A DNA stretch of 54,691 nt, taken from positions 1 through 54,691 of the forward strand of contig SKIB01000047.1 in the NCBI GenBank assembly GCA_007116635.1. Direction: 5' to 3'. This DNA comes from Saccharospirillaceae bacterium. Lineage in GTDB: Bacteria > Pseudomonadota > Gammaproteobacteria > Pseudomonadales > Natronospirillaceae. The notes beneath the pieces were generated by a model that was not told the origin of the DNA, did no database searches, and worked only from the letters and a program-made list of their open reading frames with translations. Shown piece by piece: positions 42,415-53,026 of this stretch (its first letter is position 1; every line of letters starts with the position of its first letter). A program made the translations under genes and the position numbers.

Positions 42415-43782
42415 ATGAATTCGAAGCTAACCTGTTTTAAGGCTTATGACATTCGTGGTGAACTAGGCCCAGAATTGAACGAAGAGATCGCCTGGCGCAT
42501 TGGCCGTGCTTATGCCGAACACCTAAAGCCCAAAAGCGTGGTGGTCGGGGGCGATGTGCGTCTCACCAGTGAGTCTTTAAAGTTGGCCTTGGCCAATGGT
42601 TTGATGGCCGGTGGTGCTGATGTGATTGATATCGGCCTCTGTGGCACCGAAGAGGTCTATTTTGCCACTTGGCACCTTGAAGCCGATGGCGGCATCATGG
42701 TAACCGCCAGTCACAACCCCATTAACTACAATGGTATGAAACCAGTAGGCAAGGGCGCCAGTCCCATCAGTCCTGAGTCAGGCATGAATGAGATTCAAGC
42801 CCTTGCCGAAGCCAACCAATTTGCCGAACTGAGCAACAAAGGCAGTTTAAAACAACTGGATAACAGCGCTGCTTACATCGATTATATGATGCAGTATGTT
42901 GACCTGTCGGCCATTCGGCCCATGAAACTGGTGGTCAATGCTGGCAATGGTGCCGCTTGCGACACCGTGAATCGTTTTGAAGCTGCTTTTAAAGCCGCAG
43001 GTGTGCCGGTTGAGTTTATTAAATTGTTCAATGAGCCGGACGGCACTTTCCCTAATGGCATTCCCAACCCCATTTTGAAAGAACAGCACGCCGTCACCGC
43101 TGAGGCGGTCTTGGCTCATGGTGCCGATCTGGGCATTGCCTGGGACGGTGACTTTGATCGTTGTTTCCTGTTTGATGATCAGGGCATCTTCATTGAGGGC
43201 TATTACATTGTTGGTTTGCTGGCCGAGGCCTTTTTGAAGAAAAACACCGGTTCTAGCATCATTTACGATCCACGCTTGATCTGGAATACCGAAGCCATCA
43301 TCAATCAGAACGCTGGCGTGCCTCTGGTGTCTAAGTCTGGCCACTCCAATATCAAAGCCATGATGCGTGAGCGAAATGCCATCTATGGTGGAGAAATGAG
43401 TGCTCACCATTATTTCCGTGATTTCGCTTATTGCGACAGTGGCATGATTCCTTGGTTGCTGATCATTGAGCTGATCAGCCGTTTGGACACCAGCTTACAT
43501 GCCTTGGTGTCTGAGCGCATGGCTCAATTCCCATCACCGGGTGAGATCAACTCTATGGTGGCCGATGCCGACCAAACCATCGCCAAGGTGCTTGAAGCTT
43601 ATCAGGACAAAGCGTTGAGCGTGGATTATCTGGATGGCATTTCGCTAGACATGGGCGAGTGGCGCTTTAACCTGCGCAAATCCAATACCGAGCCTGTCAT
43701 TCGTTTGAACCTCGAAACTCGGGGTGACAAGCAGTTGATGAGCGAAAAAACCGATGAATTGCTGGCCTTGATTCGCAGCTGA
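42415..43782 (+). CDS. Phosphomannomutase/phosphoglucomutase (CpsG/ManB type)
   Basis: Alpha-D-phosphohexomutase that interconverts hexose 6- and 1-phosphates for nucleotide-sugar and polysaccharide synthesis. The 455 residues have [11 protein letters not shown], the phosphoserine loop in [14 protein letters not shown], the metal loop DGDFDRC, the sugar-specificity loop [10 protein letters not shown], and the phosphate-contacting [12 protein letters not shown]. The GEMSAHHYF form favours mannose 1-phosphate/glucose 1-phosphate use. GAGG lies ten bases upstream of the ATG. It could feed glucose phosphate from the malQ-glk genes upstream into cell-surface sugars. Confidence 0.94.
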   Translation: MNSKLTCFKAYDIRGELGPELNEEIAWRIGRAYAEHLKPKSVVVGGDVRLTSESLKLALANGLMAGGADVIDIGLCGTEEVYFATWHLEADGGIMVTASHNPINYNGMKPVGKGASPISPESGMNEIQALAEANQFAELSNKGSLKQLDNSAAYIDYMMQYVDLSAIRPMKLVVNAGNGAACDTVNRFEAAFKAAGVPVEFIKLFNEPDGTFPNGIPNPILKEQHAVTAEAVLAHGADLGIAWDGDFDRCFLFDDQGIFIEGYYIVGLLAEAFLKKNTGSSIIYDPRLIWNTEAIINQNAGVPLVSKSGHSNIKAMMRERNAIYGGEMSAHHYFRDFAYCDSGMIPWLLIIELISRLDTSLHALVSERMAQFPSPGEINSMVADADQTIAKVLEAYQDKALSVDYLDGISLDMGEWRFNLRKSNTEPVIRLNLETRGDKQLMSEKTDELLALIRS

Positions 43783-43890
43783 AATTAAAGCACCATCATT
43801 TTCGTTACTAACGACTTGGCAATATTGAATCGGCAGGCTTAAGGGGTGATAATCCCTCCCTGCCATTCATCGCCATTCGTTAGAGGATCT

Positions 43891-45087
43891 ATGTTCGAAG
43901 CAATCCAAGCCGCCCCTGCCGACCCGATTCTGGGTTTGACCGAAGCCTTTCAAGCCGATCCGCGCAGCCACAAAATAAACCTAGGTGTGGGTGTTTATAA
44001 AGACAACCTTGGCGGTACGCCAATTCTGCCTTCGGTTAAAGCCATGGAACAGCGCTTGGTGAATGAGCAAACTACCAAAAGCTACCTATCCATTGATGGT
44101 ATGCCAAGTTATGCACTGGAAGTACAAAAACTACTGCTGGGTGCCGAGAGCGACATCTTAAGCGCTGGCCGCGTGCAAACGGCTGCGGCTCCTGGCGGTA
44201 CAGGCGCACTGCGTATTGCCGCTGAGTTCATGCGTCGCCAGCTCAGCATCAAAAAAATCCATGTTTCTAACCCAACCTGGGCCAACCACCACAGCATCTT
44301 CTCCCAAGCAGGCCTAGAAGTGGCCAGCTACGCCTGGTTTGACGCGCAAAATAACGCCTTAGACTGGACTGGCTTGCAGGCCGATTTGGCCAATGTCCAG
44401 GCTGGTGAAGCCGTATTACTGCATGGCTGCTGCCACAATCCTACCGGCATCGACCCAACAGCAGAGCAATGGCAGCAGTTGGCCGATCAACTGGCTGGCC
44501 GTGGTATTTTGGTGGTCTTTGATTTTGCCTATCAAGGTTTTGGTGCAGGTGTGGATGAAGACGCTTTTAGTTTGCGCACCTTTGCTCAGGCCTTTGATGA
44601 ATTGCTGGTCTGCAGCTCGTTTTCGAAAAATTTTGGCATCTACAACGAGCGCACCGGAGCCATCAGCCTTATTGGCAAGAACGCCGAACAAGCCAGAACC
44701 GCTTTTTCTCAAGTACGAACTCTTATTCGTGCCATCTACTCCAACCCACCGGCGCATGGTATTCAGGTGGTGCAGGGCATCCTTAGCAGCACTGAGCTAA
44801 GGTCACAGTGGTTGGCTGAACTGGCCGAGATGCGCCAGCGTATCCAGCAAATGCGTAGCGACTTCGTAGCGGGTTTAGTGGCCCAAGGCATCAAGCAAGA
44901 CTTTAGTTTCATTGCCCAGCAAAATGGTATGTTTTCCTTTTCTGGCTTGACTCTTGAGCAGGTCAATCGTCTGCGTGACGAACATGGGGTGTACATTGTT
45001 GGTAATGGCCGCATCAGTGTGGCGGGCATGACCCCCAGCAATTTGCCGCCGCTTTGCACGGCCATTGCTCAGGTGCTGGCCAACTAA
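43891..45087 (+). CDS. Aspartate/aromatic amino acid aminotransferase (TyrB/AspC type)
   Basis: PLP transaminase of subgroup I-alpha. 398 residues (E. coli TyrB 397) starting MFEAIQAAPADPILGLTEAF, with NLGVGVYKDN, the Schiff-base Lys in CSSFSKNFGIYNERTGA, the PLP-ring Asp in VVFDFAYQGFG, and the substrate Arg in NGRISVAGM. AGAGGAT before ATG 43891 sets the start. TyrB and AspC cannot be told apart by eye. The gene is in tandem with uvrB, separated by a short tandem repeat and a terminator. Confidence 0.95.
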   Translation: MFEAIQAAPADPILGLTEAFQADPRSHKINLGVGVYKDNLGGTPILPSVKAMEQRLVNEQTTKSYLSIDGMPSYALEVQKLLLGAESDILSAGRVQTAAAPGGTGALRIAAEFMRRQLSIKKIHVSNPTWANHHSIFSQAGLEVASYAWFDAQNNALDWTGLQADLANVQAGEAVLLHGCCHNPTGIDPTAEQWQQLADQLAGRGILVVFDFAYQGFGAGVDEDAFSLRTFAQAFDELLVCSSFSKNFGIYNERTGAISLIGKNAEQARTAFSQVRTLIRAIYSNPPAHGIQVVQGILSSTELRSQWLAELAEMRQRIQQMRSDFVAGLVAQGIKQDFSFIAQQNGMFSFSGLTLEQVNRLRDEHGVYIVGNGRISVAGMTPSNLPPLCTAIAQVLAN

Positions 45088-45094
45088 TGTTAAG

Positions 45095-45136
45095 CAGGCA
45101 TAGGGCTAGGCAGGCATAGGGCTAGGAAGGCATAGG
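45095..45136 (+). repeat. 16-bp tandem repeat, 2.6 copies
   Basis: CAGGCATAGGGCTAGG occurs perfectly at 45095-45110 and 45111-45126, followed by a partial third copy to 45136. It sits between the aminotransferase stop and the terminator and is non-coding. Confidence 0.9.
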
Positions 45137-45144
45137 TTAATCAT

Positions 45145-45164
45145 GGGGCCAAGGGCCCCTTTTT
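45145..45164 (+). terminator. Intrinsic terminator upstream of uvrB
   Basis: GGGGCC, AAG, GGCCCC stem-loop followed by five T, only 13 bases before the uvrB start codon, so its T-tract abuts the uvrB ribosome binding site. Confidence 0.85.
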
Positions 45165-45177
45165 GTTAGGAGTGCTC

Positions 45178-47199
45178 ATGGCAAAGGTTGAAGGTTTTGA
45201 AGTGGTGTCCAAGTACCAGCCTGCTGGGGATCAGCCGGCGGCCATTCAGGGTTTGCTGCAAGGCTTGGATGACGGCCTTAGTGCCATGACCCTGCTTGGG
45301 GTCACGGGTTCCGGCAAGACCTACACCATGGCCAAGGTGATCGAGGGTGCGCAACGCCCGGCCATTGTCTTGGCGCATAACAAAACCCTGGCCGCTCAGC
45401 TCTATGGCGAATTTAAGGAGTTTTTCCCTAACAACAGGGTCGAGTACTTCGTTTCTTACTACGACTACTATCAACCAGAGGCCTATGTGCCTTCCACCGA
45501 CACCTTCATCGACAAGGACGCCTCGGTTAATGAGCACATTGAACAAATGCGCCTTAGCGCCACCAAGGCCTTGATGGAAAGACGCGATGTGGTCATTGTT
45601 GCCTCGGTTTCTGCCATCTATGGTCTGGGTGACCCTGATGCCTACCTAAAGATGATGCTGCACCTTACTCGTGGTGATCACATACGGCAAAAAGACATCC
45701 TCAGGCGCTTGGCCGAGTTGCAATACAGCCGCAACGATCTGGAGTTCTTTCGCGGGCAGTTTCGCGTGCGAGGCGATGTGATTGATGTCTTTCCTGCCGA
45801 ATCGGAAGAGCAGGCGCTGCGCATCGAACTCTTTGATGACGAGGTCGAGCAGCTGTACTGGTTTGACCCGTTGACGGGCGAGGTATTACAGCGCGTGGCC
45901 AGAGCAACCATCTATCCCAAAACCCACTATGTAACCCCACGGGAAACCATTTTAGCGGCCATCGAGCGTATCAAGCAGGAGCTGGATTTGCGCTTGCAAG
46001 AGCTAAAAGAACAAAACAAGCTGGTGGAGGCCCAGCGCTTGGAGCAGCGCACCCATTATGATCTGGAAATGATGGCCGAACTTGGCTACTGCCAAGGCAT
46101 CGAAAACTACAGCCGCTATCTCTCTGGCCGAGATCCTGGCATGCCGCCACCCACGCTCTTTGAATACCTGCCCAAGGACGCCATCCTGTTCATTGACGAA
46201 TCCCATGTCACGGTGTCGCAGATTGGCGCCATGTATAAAGGTGATCGCTCGCGCAAAGAAACCCTGGTCAATTACGGCTTTCGCTTGCCTTCGGCCTTGG
46301 ATAATCGCCCGCTACGCTTTGAAGAATGGGAATCCCTAGCGCCACAGATGGTGTTTGTTTCCGCCACACCGGCCAAATACGAAGCGGAAAAAGCCCAGGC
46401 AGTGATCGAACAGGTGGTCAGACCCACGGGCTTGATCGACCCTGAGGTTGAGGTCAGGCCTCAGGGCACTCAGGTGGACGATCTGTTGCAGGAGGCTCGC
46501 TTACGCATCGATAAGGGCGAGCGGGTGTTGGTCACCACCCTGACCAAGCGTATGGCTGAAGACCTAACCAAATACCTGCAAGAGGCAGGGCTCAGGGTGC
46601 GTTATCTGCACTCCGACATTGACACGGTTGAGCGGGTCGAGATCATTCGTGATCTACGCCTGGGTGAGTTTGACTTGTTAGTGGGCATTAACCTGCTGCG
46701 TGAAGGCTTGGATATCCCCGAAGTGTCCCTGGTGGCCATTCTTGATGCCGACAAAGAGGGCTTTTTGCGCTCTGACCGCTCGCTGATTCAAACCATTGGC
46801 CGTGCGGCGCGTAACCTGAAGGGCAAGGCCATTCTTTACGCGGATCGAATCACGCCCAGCATGGAGCGCGCCATGGAAGAAACCGCCCGCAGGCGACAAA
46901 AACAGATCGACCACAACCAGCGCATGGGCATTGTACCTCAGGCCTTGCAGAAATCGGTGGCTGACATTCTTGAGCTGGGCAATGCCCCTGGCAGTGGCAA
47001 AAAAGGCTCGCAGCAGAAGCAAAAAGTACTGCAGGTGGCCGAGCCCTTGCCCGAAGTACGGGATGCCTTAGCGGCCAGTAAGCTGATCAAGAAGCTTGAA
47101 AACGAGATGATGCAGGCGGCCAAAGAACTGCAATTTGAAAAGGCCGCCGCTTTGCGTGACCAATTGCAGCAGTTGCAGCAACAATTCCGCTATCTGTAA
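45178..47199 (+). CDS. uvrB: Excinuclease ABC subunit B
   Basis: Helicase-like damage-verification subunit of nucleotide excision repair. 673 residues (E. coli 673). Visible elements are helicase motif I ([14 protein letters not shown]), the beta-hairpin [21 protein letters not shown], motif [13 protein letters not shown], motif V/VI regions [26 protein letters not shown] and QTIGRAARN, and the C-terminal UVR domain that binds UvrC ([23 protein letters not shown]). GGAG before ATG 45178 sets the start. No LexA box is visible upstream, and a terminator lies between it and the aminotransferase, so its promoter is unclear. Confidence 0.98.
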   Translation: MAKVEGFEVVSKYQPAGDQPAAIQGLLQGLDDGLSAMTLLGVTGSGKTYTMAKVIEGAQRPAIVLAHNKTLAAQLYGEFKEFFPNNRVEYFVSYYDYYQPEAYVPSTDTFIDKDASVNEHIEQMRLSATKALMERRDVVIVASVSAIYGLGDPDAYLKMMLHLTRGDHIRQKDILRRLAELQYSRNDLEFFRGQFRVRGDVIDVFPAESEEQALRIELFDDEVEQLYWFDPLTGEVLQRVARATIYPKTHYVTPRETILAAIERIKQELDLRLQELKEQNKLVEAQRLEQRTHYDLEMMAELGYCQGIENYSRYLSGRDPGMPPPTLFEYLPKDAILFIDESHVTVSQIGAMYKGDRSRKETLVNYGFRLPSALDNRPLRFEEWESLAPQMVFVSATPAKYEAEKAQAVIEQVVRPTGLIDPEVEVRPQGTQVDDLLQEARLRIDKGERVLVTTLTKRMAEDLTKYLQEAGLRVRYLHSDIDTVERVEIIRDLRLGEFDLLVGINLLREGLDIPEVSLVAILDADKEGFLRSDRSLIQTIGRAARNLKGKAILYADRITPSMERAMEETARRRQKQIDHNQRMGIVPQALQKSVADILELGNAPGSGKKGSQQKQKVLQVAEPLPEVRDALAASKLIKKLENEMMQAAKELQFEKAAALRDQLQQLQQQFRYL

Positions 47200-47257
47200 T
47201 GGCTCGCTTTCCTGCGACCAGCCCAAGGCTCACGAATGAGGCTACGCTAATGCCTAG

Positions 47258-47866
47258 TTATCGAGCAGCCAGTTGCCGAGTCATGCGATAACGCTCGTTG
47301 ACCCTAGCCACATAGTTGCGAGTGGCGCTGATGGGCGGAATACCACCGGCACGATCGACAGCGGTTTCACCCGCATGATAGGCTGCTAGAGCCAAATCCT
47401 GATCGCCGTATTTATCCAGTAAAAAAGCCAAAAATTGGCTGCCCGCTCTGATATTTTGTTCCGGATCAAAGGCGTTGGTGACTCCATAGGCCTCAATGAT
47501 CACAGGCATCAGTTGCATCAGGCCGCGAGCACCAGCAATGGACACTGCTTGTGGCTGGTAGTCCGATTCCACCTGAATCACGGCATGGATCAATTCAGGA
47601 TCAAGGCGAGTTTCGGCGGCAATGCGCTGAATCAAGGCTTCAAATGGTCGGTTGGCAGGGGGTTGCACTATGGATTGCACTGGCTTGTGCACTGAAATGG
47701 GCCGATCCAACACCACTGGCCCGGATCGACCTTGATAGATAAAGACTTCATCAAAACGGCTGGTTTGTGCCCAAGACAGACTGACCAGCCATGTGAGGCT
47801 AAGGCCAATTAGGCCTAGGCTATAACTCGTCCTCTTGATCGTCTTGCTCATCTTTCTCATAGTCAT
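47258..47866 (-). CDS. Lytic transglycosylase-like protein (SLT/LT domain)
   Basis: A 202-residue envelope protein with a basic N-terminus and signal peptide (LGLIGLSLTWLVSLSWAQ), a linker, and a goose-lysozyme-like SLT domain: VIQVESDYQPQAVSIAGARGLMQLMP with the catalytic Glu, then DPEQNIRAGSQFLAFLLDKYGDQDLALAAYHAGE. It should cleave the MurNAc-GlcNAc bond of peptidoglycan to 1,6-anhydro products. Three candidate ATGs (47866, 47860, 47851) all lie inside the end of roxA; I give the longest. It is the last gene of purB-roxA-slt. Confidence 0.9.
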   Translation of the reverse strand: MTMRKMSKTIKRTSYSLGLIGLSLTWLVSLSWAQTSRFDEVFIYQGRSGPVVLDRPISVHKPVQSIVQPPANRPFEALIQRIAAETRLDPELIHAVIQVESDYQPQAVSIAGARGLMQLMPVIIEAYGVTNAFDPEQNIRAGSQFLAFLLDKYGDQDLALAAYHAGETAVDRAGGIPPISATRNYVARVNERYRMTRQLAAR

Positions 47867-49010
47867 CGTCTAGTTCGTCTTCCAGTAGTTGCAGGGCACC
47901 CTGATTAACTAGATCGACTAGAATCTGTAAAGCTTGAGGTTTTTCTCGTGCTTCCTGCAAAAGGAAGTCGGCATCCAGCTCGTCAAAGCCACTGGCTAAG
48001 TGTTGAGCAAAGGCGGTCAGCTCATCACTGATGGCGTATTCACGACTGTCGACAAATAACCAGCCCGGGATGTAAGCAAAGCGACTGGCCAGAGCAGTGA
48101 CCAAGGGCAGGCCTTGCTTCACGGCCTGACGGATGGCTGGAAAATCCATGCACAGGGTCGCAGGGGCTTGATCCAAATACTTGGGTTCGGTCATGTAACG
48201 ACCCAACCAGCGGCCTAGATTTTCATCCGTTAATAGGGATTGCATGATCTCTCTGGTACGGGCAATGGCATCCGCACCGATTAAACCCGGATTAACCGCC
48301 GGTTCAAGGTTGGGATCACTGTAGCGTAGGCTGTCGGGCAATTGCTCACTGACGAACTGACCAAACTCGGCCACCACATCCGCATGGCTCGGGGCACGAA
48401 AACCTATGGAAATGGTTTGGCATTCGTCCAGCGCCACACCCCAATGGGCATAGCCTGGTGGCAAATAAAGGATGTCTCCAGGCTCCAACACATACTCGTC
48501 CAGCGCCACGAAGTCAGCCAAAATGCGCAATTTGGTGTCTGGCAAGCAAGGGCTGTTGTCGTCACAGATTGGGCCTACCTGCCAACGGCGGCGACCCTGT
48601 CCCTGAAGCAGAAACACATCATACTGGTCGTAGTGTGGGCCAACACTGCCACCCTCAGGCGCATAGCTGATCATGATGTCATCTAAGCGCCAACGAGGAA
48701 TCTGGTCCACATGCTGCAACAAAGCTTTAACCTCTGGCACCCAATGGTCGACGGCCTGCACCAGCAGGGTCCAATGATTGGGTGGCAGATTGGCAAAGTC
48801 CTCTTCCGTGAAGGGGCCGTTTTTGAGCTGCCAGGGTGAATCACCATGCTCAATGACCAAACGGCTTTCCACCTGCTCGTCAAGTGCCAAGCCCGCCAGT
48901 TCATCAGCACTGACAGGGCTTTGAAAGCCAGGCAAGGCCTGACGAATCACCAAAGGCTTTTTTTGCCAATAATGGGTTAAAAAATCTTTGGGCAGAATGC
49001 TGTTTGTCAT
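47820..49010 (-). CDS. roxA: Ribosomal protein uL16 arginine hydroxylase RoxA (YcfD-type cupin oxygenase)
   Basis: Fe(II)/2-oxoglutarate-dependent JmjC-like oxygenase; E. coli YcfD hydroxylates Arg81 of uL16. 396 residues (YcfD 373) with the N-terminal FLTHYWQKKPLVIRQALP, iron ligands His and Asp in GPHYDQYDVFLLQ, the distal His in LYLPPGYAHWGVA, and the winged-helix C-terminal part. The C-terminus has an unusual tail of about 20 almost all acidic residues (Asp/Glu) that overlaps the start of the transglycosylase gene in another frame. It starts 12 bases after purB in the same direction. Confidence 0.93.
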   Translation of the reverse strand: MTNSILPKDFLTHYWQKKPLVIRQALPGFQSPVSADELAGLALDEQVESRLVIEHGDSPWQLKNGPFTEEDFANLPPNHWTLLVQAVDHWVPEVKALLQHVDQIPRWRLDDIMISYAPEGGSVGPHYDQYDVFLLQGQGRRRWQVGPICDDNSPCLPDTKLRILADFVALDEYVLEPGDILYLPPGYAHWGVALDECQTISIGFRAPSHADVVAEFGQFVSEQLPDSLRYSDPNLEPAVNPGLIGADAIARTREIMQSLLTDENLGRWLGRYMTEPKYLDQAPATLCMDFPAIRQAVKQGLPLVTALASRFAYIPGWLFVDSREYAISDELTAFAQHLASGFDELDADFLLQEAREKPQALQILVDLVNQGALQLLEDELDDDYEKDEQDDQEDEL

Positions 49011-49022
49011 GAACCTGTTCCT

Positions 49023-50405
<1,383 letters not shown>

Positions 50406-50426
50406 CTAGGCTAAAAAAGTCGCGCC

Positions 50427-50432
50427 ATTATA
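50427..50432 (-). promoter_or_regulatory. Consensus -10 hexamer upstream of purB
   Basis: TATAAT on the minus strand, 34 bases before the purB ATG. The -35 (TGGTCA at 17 bases) is poor, so only the -10 is firm. Confidence 0.45.
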
Positions 50433-50552
50433 TACAGCATCCACCTGAGTGACCAGTTTACCCCGTCATAGTTTGTGCACTGGCAGTACTTGCAAAGGAT
50501 TCTGGCAATTCAAACAGTATTCTAGAGCTTTAGGGCCCCGGGTAGCGAAAAA

Positions 50553-51065
50553 TCATTGCTGAGGTGGTCTTTGCTCCAGCAAAGCATGCTGTAAGTCAAC
50601 CAATTGCCAATGAATTAGATTTCGCCTTTCAAAATCCAGTTGCAAGACCAGTTTGTCGCTTTCAGCTTCAAGAATTTCTAAGTGAAACTTATTAAAGTGA
50701 CTGTATCTAGTGTTGCGATAGGTGGGGCCTGAGTCCTGGCTACTGCTTGTAAGTAAATCCAACATGCCCTCTGGTGTTACCAGGCTGTCAATCAGAGGGC
50801 CAACAAATAAGCCAACCAATGCTTGGCCCAGGCCAGAAAATACATTGTTGTTCTCTGGTTGAGGCTCAGGAGAAAAACGAGAGTTGAGCTTATGCTTGAG
50901 GTTTTCTTTTAACACCGGGAAGTCAATAAACTCAGCTAATTGTTCTGAATTTCCTGTTTGTACAGCGTTATTGATCCGGCTCAATGTCAATTGTGGGCTA
51001 AAGTATATTGCTGCGGTAAATACAACAATGGCGAGCGCGATTGAAAGTTTGCTCAGAGTTTTCAT
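50553..51065 (-). CDS. DUF2939-type membrane-anchored/exported protein
   Basis: A 170-residue protein with an N-terminal hydrophobic helix (LSIALAIVVFTAAIYFS) acting as signal or anchor, then the DUF2939 pattern PQLTLSRINNAVQTGNSEQLAEFIDFPVLKENLK, where a short helix plus FIDFP marks the family. The rest is presumably periplasmic. Function is unknown. It is monocistronic, divergent from the GGDEF gene and upstream of purB, with a 159-base gap between them that holds the purB -10. Confidence 0.82.
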   Translation of the reverse strand: MKTLSKLSIALAIVVFTAAIYFSPQLTLSRINNAVQTGNSEQLAEFIDFPVLKENLKHKLNSRFSPEPQPENNNVFSGLGQALVGLFVGPLIDSLVTPEGMLDLLTSSSQDSGPTYRNTRYSHFNKFHLEILEAESDKLVLQLDFERRNLIHWQLVDLQHALLEQRPPQQ

Positions 51066-51225
51066 CTTGAATCTTTAAAAAGGAATATCATATTAGATTA
51101 TATGGAAAAAATGGCAAAAAAAACCTCAAACGAGGCTTGATGTTTGATAATGTGAAGTCGTTAATGTTGTTGATGGCCGCAAAGCCTTAACCTTTCACCT
51201 TCATAATTCTAACAAGAGTCATCCA

Positions 51226-52398
51226 ATGGATGAATTGCCACTTTTTCGCACCATCACGGTCAAGCCACTTGAGCGGCCAATTAGCAGGCATGATGGCCTG
51301 GAAGTTTACTACCTCTATCAACTGTACCTACTGAGCCTAAATGGCTCTGAGGTCAATGATTTTATTGAGCTTACTCGCTTGGTAGTGGATAAAGCCATAA
51401 ATCATCTCGACTTTGATCGGGTAGGGGTTTTGCTGTTTGAGCCTCATACGCAATCTATTAAGGGTACCTGGGGCACTGATTCTCAGGGTAAGTTAACGAA
51501 TGAACAACATATGTCATCACCTGTTGCCGACAAGTTAAGCCCTATCCTGAATGCGGTTCAGGAGAAGGGCCAAATTGTGGTATGGGAAAACACACCCATT
51601 GTTGATTTTGAGTTGCAGGGTGGAGTCAAAATCATTGGCGATGGCTGGAACAGTGCCTATGGCTTTTGGTTTGAAGGCGAGTTAATTGGCTGGATTGCGG
51701 CGGATAATGTTCTTAGTCAGCAAGCCTTTAGTCCCATTCATCAGCAGTTATTTCGCATGCTGGGCGATCTTTTGGGTGAGCACTACCGAAGGATCCGTAA
51801 TCATCAACGTATTCAAGAACTCAATGATAAGCTGGCAAATATTAATCAAAAGCTGGAACGTGAGGCTACACATGATCATTTAACTGGCTTACCAAATAGA
51901 AGGTTCTTTTACGATTTTTTTAGCCGCATTCGCTCCATCGCCCAGAGAGAACATAAGCGATTTGCTCTAGTGCTGTTGGATTTGGACTATTTTAAAGCGT
52001 TAAATGATAACTATGGTCACCAGCGTGGTGATCAGGCTTTGCAATCTCTTGCACAAATCTTTGCTTCGAGCATGCGTGAATCAGATTTTGTGGCACGTAT
52101 GGGGGGTGAAGAATTTGCCTTTATCGTTCAGGCCGATCATGGGCAGCAACTAAAGGTTTTCTGTCAGCGCATTAAACAACGAATCGAGGCCGAACTATTC
52201 GTAGTCTTACAGTTGCAAAAACCCATCACCGCTAGCATTGGTGCCTACTTGCCAAAACAATTACAAGACATTGACAGCATGATGCGTCAAGCGGATCTCT
52301 GCTTGTATCAGGCTAAAGATGCAGGCCGGAATACCATTGTGATTATTGATGAAGCACAGCCAGCACCGGAACCAGAGTCTATTTTACAGCCCAACTAG
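51226..52398 (+). CDS. Diguanylate cyclase with N-terminal GAF sensor domain
   Basis: Makes cyclic di-GMP from two GTP. The 390 residues have a GAF-like domain (about 45-185, FDRVGVLLFEP through FEGELIGWIAADN), a short coiled coil (about 195-212), and a complete GGDEF domain with DHLTGLPNRRFF, LDLDYFKALNDNYGHQRGD and active-site GGEEF (293-297). An RxxD motif (RESD, 284-287) five residues before it is the product-inhibition I-site, so the enzyme is probably active and feedback inhibited. There are no membrane helices, so it is cytosolic. The last 15 bases overlap the convergent regulator gene. Confidence 0.94.
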   Translation: MDELPLFRTITVKPLERPISRHDGLEVYYLYQLYLLSLNGSEVNDFIELTRLVVDKAINHLDFDRVGVLLFEPHTQSIKGTWGTDSQGKLTNEQHMSSPVADKLSPILNAVQEKGQIVVWENTPIVDFELQGGVKIIGDGWNSAYGFWFEGELIGWIAADNVLSQQAFSPIHQQLFRMLGDLLGEHYRRIRNHQRIQELNDKLANINQKLEREATHDHLTGLPNRRFFYDFFSRIRSIAQREHKRFALVLLDLDYFKALNDNYGHQRGDQALQSLAQIFASSMRESDFVARMGGEEFAFIVQADHGQQLKVFCQRIKQRIEAELFVVLQLQKPITASIGAYLPKQLQDIDSMMRQADLCLYQAKDAGRNTIVIIDEAQPAPEPESILQPN

Positions 52399-52854
52399 GG
52401 GTAGGGCGTGGCTATTAACTATGGTGCGCATAATAAAGGATGATTTGACGCCCGTGACTCCAGGGATGCGAGTGATCTTGCCCAGCAGCACATCGTGATA
52501 ATGATCCATGTCTTTGGTCACTACCTTTAGCTGATAGTCTGCGTCATGGCCGGTGATCAGGTAGCACTCGGTGACCTCTGCTATCTCAGCGATGCTCTGC
52601 TCGAAGATGGTAAAGCGCTCAGGTATATGCTTATCCATGATGATGTGCACCATGGCTTGCAAATTAAAGCCAAGTTGCCGGGCATTGAGCAGGCAGAGTT
52701 GCCGCTCAATCAGACCTGCCTCATGCAGCTGCTTGATGCGCCGCGAACAGGGCGCTGGCGTTAGACCTATTTTATCTGCAATTTCCTGATTGCTCTGGCT
52801 GGCGTCTTGCTGCAATAGCTGCAGAATTTTCAGATCGTAGCGGTCCAGTTGCAT
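52384..52854 (-). CDS. Lrp/AsnC-family transcriptional regulator
   Basis: 156 residues starting MQLDRYDLKILQLLQQDASQSNQEIADKIGLTPAPCSRRIKQLHEAGLI, the Lrp HTH, and a RAM/AsnC ligand-binding domain (VHIIMDKHIPERFTIFEQSIAEIAEVTECYLITGHDADYQLKV). The TPAPCSRRI recognition-helix pattern is that of the BkdR/DecR-like branch rather than leucine Lrp. ATG at 52854 is preferred; the longer frame from 52920 is Phe/Tyr-rich and lacks a ribosome binding site. It is divergent from leuA, so control of leuA by this protein is possible but unproven. Confidence 0.92.
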   Translation of the reverse strand: MQLDRYDLKILQLLQQDASQSNQEIADKIGLTPAPCSRRIKQLHEAGLIERQLCLLNARQLGFNLQAMVHIIMDKHIPERFTIFEQSIAEIAEVTECYLITGHDADYQLKVVTKDMDHYHDVLLGKITRIPGVTGVKSSFIMRTIVNSHALPLVGL

Positions 52855-53026
52855 AGTCAGTACTCTTGATTGTGAAAAATTGCCGTAAAAATAATATTTT
52901 AGCAATAATATTGCGATCAATGGGCTTTGTACAGGGCAATTTGCGCTTTAATTGCGTTGCGATCTGGCTATACTAAAAGCTCGCTTATTAAGCCCATCAT
53001 CCGGGCCAACCCCTTGGAGCCTAACC

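Noticed and set aside
50418..50440. LexA-like half site CTGTATATA near the purB promoter
   Set aside because: The matching CAG half is absent (CGC at that place), so it is only a -10 region.
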